DNA of 64,000 nucleotides, from assembly GCF_000002865.3 (NCBI RefSeq), contig NW_001865049.1, positions 481,455 through 545,454 of the forward strand. Reading direction: 5' to 3'. The stretch is from Monosiga brevicollis MX1 (Eukaryota; Opisthokonta; Choanoflagellata; Craspedida; Salpingoecidae). Positions 56,021 to 64,000 of this stretch are shown here, in pieces; position 1 is the stretch's first letter; each line of letters begins with the position of its first letter. Made by a program: the position numbers and the translations under genes. The notes beneath the pieces are model-generated. The model was given only the letters and a program-made list of their open reading frames with translations, did no database searches and had not been told where the DNA came from.

Positions 56021-56029
56021 GATCGTCAT

Positions 56030-56101
56030 GCTCCCAGCAAGGCTCGAACTTGCGACCTCTGGATTATGAGACCAACGCTCTGCCAACTGAGCTATAGGAG
56101 C
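56030..56101 (-). tRNA. tRNA-Met, elongator (anticodon CAT), copy 2
   Basis: Identical over all 72 nt to the copy at 55701-55772, same strand. The flanks share only ATCGTCAT before and CAGCT after the gene, then diverge, so the duplication unit was small. Seven T on the minus strand (56020-56014) form the terminator. Confidence 0.93.
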
Positions 56102-56253
56102 AGCTTGTAGCACTGTCTCTCAACTTTTACATATAAAATAAAAGGGTCAAAAATTGATCGGATTTGATCGTCTGCTTTTCTTTGTGTGTGTCGTTTTGCA
56201 GCTTTTCAAGAGCGCGCCGGGGCACGACTAGATCCATCCATTCAACAATCAAG

Positions 56254-57370
56254 ATGCCAAAAGGTATAACGGTCAAAGCAGTATTGGGCCCGTACTGCCA
56301 TGTTGGCTGGCTTCTTCCTCTGTGGTATGGGCTCTGCCACTCACTGCTTTTTGTATGTGGTCTGTAGGCAAGGGCAAGAGCAAGGGTGGTGCGGCCAGCG
56401 GTAAGAAGAGCGGGCTTGCTCGCGATTCCGCACGACGCATGTGCGATGAGAGTTGGCGGCCTTTACGACCGAGCCTTGTTTGTGCATCTACTGGTAACCG
56501 GCGACTGGTGCAATTTCCGGCTGATAGGTGGTGATGATGGCGGCCTCAAGCCCGGCTCAGGCACGGCTGTCGAAGTGCGGTACGATGAACCATGCCCTTT
56601 CTTCATGCTCCTCTGCTGCGCCTGACGCCGTTCCTAACATGCATCGTTCTGCGATACCTCAACCCAGCCACATTCTCTGCGAGAAGCACGGCAAGTGTAT
56701 GCAAGCGTTGGAGAAGCTTCGGGCTGCCTACAAGCCCGAGGATGGCAAGCCTCAGTCAGGACTGGGTGTCTGGACACAGGTGCGGCCTGGCCAAGACCTG
56801 ACAACCAGGCTGTGCGTGCGAGTGCCTGCACATAGTTGGTTGACTTACCCCTGTTGTTCGTGTTGCGCCATCTGCTTGGGCATCCTTGCCTCTGCTTGCT
56901 CGCCGTGGCAGGTGGCCATGGAGTTTAGTGAGGACAAGGCGCGCTCGGGTGTATGTTTCGCAATCTTTGCATGCGCGGCCAGCACTGGCCTCCGTTTCCA
57001 CCATGACCGGCTTTGCGCCCGTGGATTCTGTACCTCTGAGTGTTGTATGCCTGTACTCTTGCTCTGGTCACTCCGCATGGGTCGTGTTGTCCTCGGTTAG
57101 GGTAACTTGGGTTGGATGACCCGTGGTGGCATGGTGGGTCCCTTCCAAGATACAGCCTTTTCAATGCCGGTGCGTCCTGGGTAGCTTGGCAGCTGGACTT
57201 TGCTTAGTGTGATGCCTGTCCTACTGCCATTGAGTTGTGACGGCGTGCCGTGTTGCTGCGCTGGTGGCCTTTGACAGATTACCAAGCCTTCGGGCCCCGT
57301 CATTTTCACGGATCCTCCGGTCAAGACCAAGTTTGGTTACCACATCATCATGGTCACGGGACGCAAGTAA
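56254..57370 (+). CDS. PIN4: Parvulin-type peptidyl-prolyl isomerase PIN4
   Basis: Seven exons close in phase: 56254-56263, 56368-56400, 56528-56579, 56668-56779, 56912-56950, 57101-57169, 57278-57370, giving 135 residues (human PIN4 131). The basic flexible N-terminus [16 protein letters not shown] is followed by the parvulin domain: [75 protein letters not shown], ending VTGRK. Parvulin catalytic-site residues (His in RHIL, His in GYHII) are present. It lacks a WW domain, so it is not PIN1. An insert relative to human ([20 protein letters not shown]) lengthens the loop after the first helix. Confidence 0.95.
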
Positions 57371-58005
57371 AGACTCTTGGTTGTGTCTTTGCCCGTTGTT
57401 GCATGACGACTCAGCGCCGCGCGCGTCTCGTACTTGATTGGCGAGCTTCTGTCATCTTGTCGATAATTTCCTCTTAATTTTTCGGATATTTCGAATAATT
57501 TACACTATGACTACACACGTCCGTGTGAATATGTGTTTGTGATTGCGCGTGTGGACTTGGTAGTTGTACGCGACTCCCTGCGCTTGACCAGCAAGCTGTT
57601 GTGGTGTGTGAGTGGTTCATCGGGTGTGTCTGGGCTGCAGACCCAATTCACAACGTAAATTTTGAGTTTGCAATATTGTTGAACAGACAGCCTGAACAAA
57701 AATAGGTTTGATACGATACGTGTATTTTGATGCTATTCGACACTGCTTCATAGCTACATGGACCAAAAGAGGTCATTTCAAAAATGCGGCACCAATGGTG
57801 CAATGGTACGAGGTCAATTCAACCCGCCAGCTGGGGAGTAGCACACGGCTCATAGCCATACAGTCATTTACAGCACACACGTTTTCAATACACGACAGCA
57901 CGATAGGGTGCGCGCGCACACACACGATGATGCACGGCACAAGGAGGCACACTCAGGCATACACTCGTGATGAAGCCTGCCAGAAGCTGGCATGCATCGC
58001 ATCTC
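57371..58005. other. Convergent intergenic region, no feature recognised
   Basis: 635 bp between the convergent PIN4 and rhamnosidase stop codons. Relatively AT-rich at 57470-57720. A short CA run lies at 57911-57925. No gene or RNA was recognised. Confidence 0.4.
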
Positions 58006-61000
58006 TAGGCAAAGACGGAGACCAAGCGAATGTGACCACTCCCCGCTGTCACACAAGTTTCGCCGGGTGCGAGATCGCCAGCTGGTCCATACACACGAGC
58101 AGGTGGACGGTTCACAACATGTGGGGCACACACGGTGGCGGTGGTACCCACGGGCACCAGGACCGAAACCTCGGCCGCTATCATGTACGCATTGTACAGG
58201 GTCAGGCATGAGGGGAGGCACCACCGTTCAGCACCTGCATAGTCATAAACCGCACGAACCTCCTGCTTGCACGACCCACTCCACGGTCAAGAGCCCATAG
58301 CGGCTGGTAAACTGCAACCTGGCCTCGGTCAGGTTGCCGGCAAGCAAAGGCTTAACTGTGAACGCGGCAAAGCCAGGCTCGGACGGCTGCAATCCTACAA
58401 GCGGAATCAGGAATCACATGAGCCCAGTCGCTCAAATCTCTAAACACACCAGATGCAATCGCTTGATACCAATTTTGCATGGCGAGAATCAGCAGGACAG
58501 TCGTACCCATGGTATAGCGATATTGGAAATCAAGTGCACCACCGCACAAGAAAATGTGCCCATGCTATAACACAACACGCACGAGGCAGTCGGGTGTGCA
58601 CAAGACACCCATCAATCCACCAACAGCCGTGTCAATCGCATACTGTAGGCTGAGGCGGATGCGAAGCGTCTGCCTGGCCGGACCAATTCTCCCAACAGGT
58701 TGTAGCACCTTGGCCCACCCACCATCCGAAGGATGGATACGTTGTCTGCAACAACAAGTGATTTGTTGACTAAAGCAAACAAAAACAAAAACAAAACAAG
58801 CCGCAAGCCTTGCGCGGAGATGGAATTCGTCGGCGACCTTGTATAACAAGAAAGGCAAAAGTTGCTATTGTATTGCTGCTTTCGGTTCCGGGTTCACGAC
58901 CACGGCCACATACCTTGGTTAGCATGCGCCAGGCCACATCGTAGTGACCTTGATCGGCAAGTGTCTGCATCACATGGGATGCCCCGACGCTACCGTAAGT
59001 CAGATGTCCGTCTGCGAGGTTTCAGATGCCAGGCCCAGCAGGTGCGTTAGCGTCACAGCAAGCCTCGAAGCGAGAAGCCCTCTTTGAGACACAGGTCGTA
59101 CCAAAAGTATCCACAACGTTGCTCACGTAGCTTTCGACCACCGAGGCATGCAACGCAGTAGGAATGGTGGCGCCAAGTGCCAGCGGGGCTGCAGTCAGTG
59201 TCTGTGCGTCCATGTCATACCCACCATTGTACAAGCCCGCCGAGGCATTGAAAAAGCGAGCATGAAAGGCACCACGGGCGCGAGACGCCAAAGCCGCGTA
59301 AGCCGAGGCGTTACCACTCTCGCCCAGAGCCTGATCACCACACAAGAACAACATCAACGGCAGGGGCAAGAGCGACCAAAGAACCAAACATGAGGTAGAA
59401 GCAAAACGATCGAACCCGTATCACTTTGGCAGATGACCGAGCACAAGCCACTCCACACAAAAACATACCGACGAGAGACGCGCCATTGCGTCCAGAGAGA
59501 GAATCCAATTGAACGCGGCGAGCTCCGGGCCCGTGGCAGGCGTCGCCAGAGCCCGAGCCTGAAAAAAAAAACGTTAATCAGCCACTTCGGTGCAACATTG
59601 TCATCGAGAGATTGGCGGTATGCGGCCAGTAGCCTCCATCGATCGTCCCACACAGCCACGCACAACACTCAACGCAGTCAACAATGTCCAACCTGAAAGG
59701 GGCACCAGTCGCCCCAGGTAAAAAAGTCGGCCAGACCACCTGGCTCCGTTGTGGCCAGAGCATTGAGGTTGTTGAGATAAGCATGAAGCGAATCATACAG
59801 CTCGGCTGCAATTGTCAAGTCACCATACATCTGGTAGACGAAGTCGGCAATCAGGACGTAGGCCGCAGACCAGCTAATGTCCGTGGCCTTGCTTGCGGCA
59901 GTTTCTCCGACTGAGCGTACAAAAGAGCATGCACGAGTACGCAAGACTTCAGGCTGAGAGAAGAGCGTCATCAATGTCACATGCAGCAGCTGCAAACAGG
60001 TTCGAGCAACGCCTCGAGCCACGACAGCGCACCGTTGTTGGTAGAGGGCACGACCCCTGGGACGTCGCCAGAAGGCAGTTGCGCGTCAGCAATGGAGCGT
60101 AGGAATTGTTCGTGCAGGGCTTGCGTATCAAAGCTGAGCATGGCCTCTGGGGCGGTGGTGAGAGCATCCCCTAGCCATCCATGCTTCTCGCGTGTGGGGC
60201 TGCCAATAACCAAACATCGTTTCAGCACGGCAAAATTGTCAATCCCAATGTTCCGACAGGGGAAGCGGCACCACAAAGGCCTCAGGGTCGGGGCAGGTGA
60301 CACGTACCAGTCGGTCGGTAGGGCGGTGGCCATATTATTCTTCTGCGTGCGGAGGATCATATCATTGATCTGACCCACCAACAAACCCTCCGGGGTACTG
60401 GAAGCGTAGCTGAGCGTGGCTAGCATCCAGCATCCGATGCCCAGGGATGAGGAATACGATGGTACGTGACGTGCAAGCATATCCGGACCCCTGCGAACTT
60501 GGGCTTCATGGCTCAGAGGCCAGGAGCGACTACAGCTTACCGGTAGGTGTGATGTCTGTGTGACTGTACACAGCGGACACCAAGTTGTGGATGTTGCTTG
60601 GGTCAAAGGCTGGCCAGTTCGTGACGTTAAGCTCCACGTACTGAAAGCCATGCCACGTGAATGCCGGGAGAATGTCGGCGGGCATGCCGGAAGCACCCTT
60701 TATGACGTCGACCTGAATGCTGGGCTTGCCGCTGTACGTGTTATTGACGGAGCCATCGGGGTTGAGGGTCTCACCGTGTACCAAGCAGAGCGTCGCCCCA
60801 GGCGGCAGGGTTGTGTGGATGCGCGTGACGCCGACAATATTGGCACCAAAGTCAATGACATGGTGTCCATTGCGCAAGTGAGATACATTGACAGGAGCAC
60901 GTTCTTCCTCGATGATGATGGGGGGCATGTTCATGGCTCGCAGGGTGACACCGTAGGCATCCGGTGTATCAGTTCGGGCCACAGCCTGAGCCCAGCGCGC

Positions 61001-62301
61001 ATCTGGCTGGTAGTCAGGGAACGATACATTGGGCTGGAAGTCAGCAAAGTCCATGACCACACCATTCCACACATCGTCTTGCACATAATGCGAGGTTGTA
61101 GCTTGCCAGTGAGCAGCCAAGCTGGGATAGATGCTGTACTGGCCCTTCTGATCCACAACCACGAGCTGGGATTGCACAGGGCACACATGCGTTGCAGCGC
61201 AACGTGAGCACGAGCCGAGCGGATACCGCGATTCCCTCTGATTTGTTTTTTCACCCTTTGAAATGAATAGAGGCAGCGGCAAACGACAGCCAAATTGTGA
61301 CAACGAACCAAGGTTTTCACAAGCGGCGGGCCTTTGTCGATTGCGGCATAAAAGCCGTGCCCCAAGGTTATGGCCAGCGCATTGGAGGCCGCCGGCTGTA
61401 AAACGCTTGTCAGATCAAGGGCCTCGTAAAACACACGTTTTTCGTACTCAAGCCAAGGACACTGGGCTCGGCGATCCCCAAGCGCATGTCCATTGACGTC
61501 CAAAAGGTAGCAGCCGGGACTTGAGATGAAGAGGGTGGCACGACGGATGCTCGTGGCATTGACGACCAAGGTGGTTCGCAGCAGCGTGGCGTTTTCATTG
61601 CCAAGCCATTGTGCACCGTGCCAGTCGGAGGGCACACGGGGTCCCATGACAAATGAGGCTGGTGTGCTTGGCGGTGATGACGCCTATAGAGCACAGCAAC
61701 CATGAGGGGCCAGTCAACAGCGGCAAGGGCTGATGCTCGAGATTAGCTGCAGCAGGCCACAAAAGCAAAAGCAACAGCAGAAGCAAAAACGGCCGCAGTT
61801 GGTCTTACGGTCGACGACGTGTTGGCCCACCAAGTGGCTTGCCAAGAGTAGGCATGCAGTGGCTGTAGCGCGGGGCCATCATAGCGCGTAATGACGCTGC
61901 CATTGTACTTCTGCATGCACGCGCGGATTGCATACAAGTCCACTCTCATCAGACAGTGTTGGCAGGCTGGTGAGAGGGGGCGCTGGCAGTCTTCTCATCA
62001 GTACCTGTTGCTGGGTGTCCCAGATGACGGTCTGGTCGTCCTTGTCCGTGACCACAAGGCGCGTGGCAGTGGGGTAGGTGTTGGGCGCTACTGTGTCGGC
62101 ATTCGGGAAGCGCCAGGCGAAGCGCGGGCGCGGCACGTCAATGACCATGGGATCAACAAGGTGCTCCGTTGTCAGGTTGACCAGCGGTGGCAAGTCAATC
62201 ATTGCATGACTGGATGCCCGGCCAAACGGCCAAAAAGACCAAAGCAACAGTGACAGCATCAAAAGTCGAATCTCTCGCGGTATGAGAGCAGTCATGGCCA
62301 T
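58006..62301 (-). CDS. Secreted alpha-L-rhamnosidase, GH78 family
   Basis: Cleaves terminal alpha-L-rhamnose. Start 62301 with a signal peptide (MAMTALIPREIRLLMLSLLL-WSFWPFGRASS), then VDPMVIDVPRPRFAWRFPN, typical of GH78 N-termini. Next come KYNGSVITRYDGPALQPLHA and the N-terminal beta domain (SIRRATLFISSPGCYLLDVN, LDLTSVLQPAASNALAITLG). Middle exons have WNGVVMDFADFQ, HVIDFGANIVGVTRIHTTLP, TWHGFQYVELNVTNWP. The catalytic (alpha/alpha)6 barrel has NNMATALPTD then CPTREKHGWLGDA, the family's acid motif, with the D-C junction split by an intron, then DISWSAAYVLIADFVYQMYG. C-terminal beta-sandwich: GLQPSEPGFAAFTVKPLLAG, then VSVLVPVGTTATVCAP, stop at 58006. About fifteen exons; not all borders were phased. 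Length (about 950 residues) fits GH78. Confidence 0.88.
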
Positions 62302-62747
62302 GGTGTCGAGAGCCGAATCAGTGTGCTTCAGGAAAGATGTTGATCCCTGGAACTGAAGAGCAACAACACTTTCAAGCCCCCCCTCCTTCCCTCCCAACGC
62401 TTGGAAAGCCCTTTGCGAGCGTGGCAGGCCGATCCCTGCGCATGAACCGCGTCGTCTTCTCGTATCGTGAGCGAGAGAGAGAAAAACATCAACAAATCTG
62501 TTGCTTTTGAGATAAAATGAAGATATACTTCTTAAAATTGATATACCCGACCTTTCATGTCGCAACCGCCACGAGATGCCGTAACCTGGGAATTGGTGAG
62601 ATGGTCTCTGATGAGAGACCAGAATTCACTCATATCTCTATTACCCTATGGGTTTAAGCCTTGTTTACCACCAGCGAGCATCCAACTCTCTGAGCTAACA
62701 TCACATATATTGCTCTCTCTCTGCTGCTCTCGCTCAATGGCGTGTTC

Positions 62748-62782
<35 letters not shown>

Positions 62783-63277
62783 ACTTTTTCTTCTTCTTCT
62801 TCTGATTGCGGACGAGAGGGTCTGCTCGCTGCTGCTGCTGCCGCTGCTCTGGTACTGGTGCCCGTCCCGTCCCGTGGTGCTTGGTCACTCGTTTGTGTTT
62901 GTCTGCTTTGGTCTTTGGCGCTTGAGTGCGGATGCAGTGCTCGGTATGTTGGCTCACACATGTGGCGCTTGGTCGGAAACTTATTTCTTCCAGCTTCAAG
63001 TGGTCGCTCGTGTCACCGGACGAGCCTTCCGTCCTCTTCCCATCATCGGGTCTGAGTGTACGTCATTTGCAGCTCGTGGCACCCGGGACCACCTGCTTGT
63101 GATGGGTAGCTACACCAAGCTCAAGCTACCAAAGGGCTCAGCTATCACACGGTCTTGCATTTTATACCAGTCAGACAGTCAAGCGAATTCTCGTGCCAGC
63201 ATGGCTCACCCACAAGTCTCACCCGGCGCTCTTCTCTGTTTAGCTCAGTCCCACCACCAGGGCATAGAATTTGAGCC
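62302..63277. promoter_or_regulatory. Divergent intergenic region between the GH78 gene and MCCC1
   Basis: 976 bp between two divergent starts. AT-rich at 62500-62720, then (CT)n at 62749-62779 and TTC/GCT trinucleotide runs to about 62850. Open frames here are short and repeat-driven; a non-coding 5' exon of MCCC1 is possible. No TATA box was called. Confidence 0.4.
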
Positions 63278-64000
63278 ATGGCCCTGGCCATGTGGCAACG
63301 CAGTCTGCGGTGAGTTGGGTTGCACCTCATGTTTTCTCTCTCTCGGTGATGGATCAACTCATGTCCTGCGACTGATCATGTGTTTTTTCCCAGCCTGCCC
63401 ATGGGGGTGCGCGCCCTGAGCACGTCAATGCGCCTTGCCGTGCGTACCGAGCCACCGCAATGGATCGATAAGTGCGTTCACTGCCCACTTTTGCTGGTTT
63501 GGTGTTCTTTTTGCTCTCCAAACTGTTACCGTCTCATGTCTACTTCTCGCTGGAACCGGCCTGTGACATGGATCATAGGGTGTTGATTGCCAACCGTGGC
63601 GAGATTGCTGTTCGTGTCATGCAGACGGCCCAACGCCTCGGCGTCAAGAGTGTTGCCGTCTATAGCGATGCCGATGCTAACAGCATGCACGTCAAACTTG
63701 CTGATGAAGCTGTACCTATCGGGCCGGCTCCTTCATCCGAATCCTATCTGCGCATGGAGCGTATCATTGCGGCTGCCAAGGCGACCGGCGCCAAGGTGTG
63801 AAGTTTTAATTGCCGCTTGTATAAATACACGCTTCCAACCTCATGCGCACAGCTTTTCGCCAGTACCTCACGCATTGTTGGGGGTTGGTGACCAACTAGG
63901 CCATTCACCCCGGCTATGGCTTTCTGTCCGAGAATGCAGCCTTTGCCAATCTGTGCAAGGAAGAGGTGTGGCGACTCGAAAAGCACCATCGTCCCCTCGC
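63278..64000 (+). CDS. MCCC1: Methylcrotonoyl-CoA carboxylase alpha subunit (MCCC1), 5' part, runs off the window
   Basis: Biotin-dependent carboxylase subunit of leucine breakdown in mitochondria. Exons 63278-63309, 63394-63471, 63579-63795 and 63900-63965 close in phase; the rest lies beyond the window. The N-terminus [28 protein letters not shown] is Arg/Ser-rich without acidic residues, a good mitochondrial presequence. The biotin-carboxylase N-domain follows: [85 protein letters not shown] and IGPAPS fit MCCC1 better than propionyl- or pyruvate carboxylase, but with the C-terminal part missing PCCA is not fully excluded. Confidence 0.87.

Noticed and set aside
60560-61207. 215-residue plus-strand open frame
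   Set aside because: Antisense to the GH78 middle domain.

Overview
This is nuclear DNA of a unicellular eukaryote. The genes are densely packed on both strands, carry many short introns (about 70-250 bp) with GT-AG borders, and have GC-rich coding sequence. The gene set is opisthokont-like: PHF12- and PHF20-type chromatin readers, ARPC3, CAP, NUDC, kanadaptin, BLOC1S2, the dynein assembly factor DNAAF6, and a fungal-type NAD-dependent methylene-THF dehydrogenase. A choanoflagellate is my best inference. The species cannot be fixed from the sequence alone.

Layout. 1-2.7 kb is mobile-element debris: the 3' end of a Ty1/copia fossil, then a minus-strand LINE of the type with a restriction-like endonuclease, itself carrying an opposite-strand copy of its own 3' end. 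3.2-17.6 kb: PHF12-like (-), ARPC3 (-), rhodanese/dual-specificity phosphatase (+), mitochondrial aconitase (-), DNAAF6 (-), a small CYSTM protein (+). 17.9-29.4 kb: PHF20-like (-), SCCPDH-like oxidoreductase (+), CAP (+), histidine phosphatase (+). 29.8-39.4 kb: NUDC (-), MsrB (-), then two GNAT-like paralogs tail to tail, one fused to a long extension with a C-terminal membrane hairpin. 40-48 kb: MTD1-like (+) with an added C-terminal membrane segment, kanadaptin (-), D-2-hydroxyacid dehydrogenase (+). 48-64 kb: secreted PAN/sulfatase (-), coiled-coil gene (+), BLOC1S2 (-), three tRNA genes, PIN4 (+), GH78 alpha-L-rhamnosidase (-), start of MCCC1 (+).

There are no operons; neighbours are mostly unrelated housekeeping genes in divergent or convergent pairs. 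Possible functional themes are actin (ARPC3, CAP), cilium and dynein (DNAAF6, NUDC), histone-mark reading (PHF12-like, PHF20-like), mitochondrial metabolism (ACO2, MCCC1, probably MsrB), and secreted polysaccharide breakdown (sulfatase and rhamnosidase). I placed exon borders by hand from splice signals, reading phase and family conservation. Where the phases close, the entry says so; unresolved junctions are stated.

The least familiar items are the GNAT pair, the sulfatase whose catalytic signature is spread over 22- and 8-nt microexons and which seems to carry a PAN-like module inside the catalytic domain, and the membrane-tailed MTD1.
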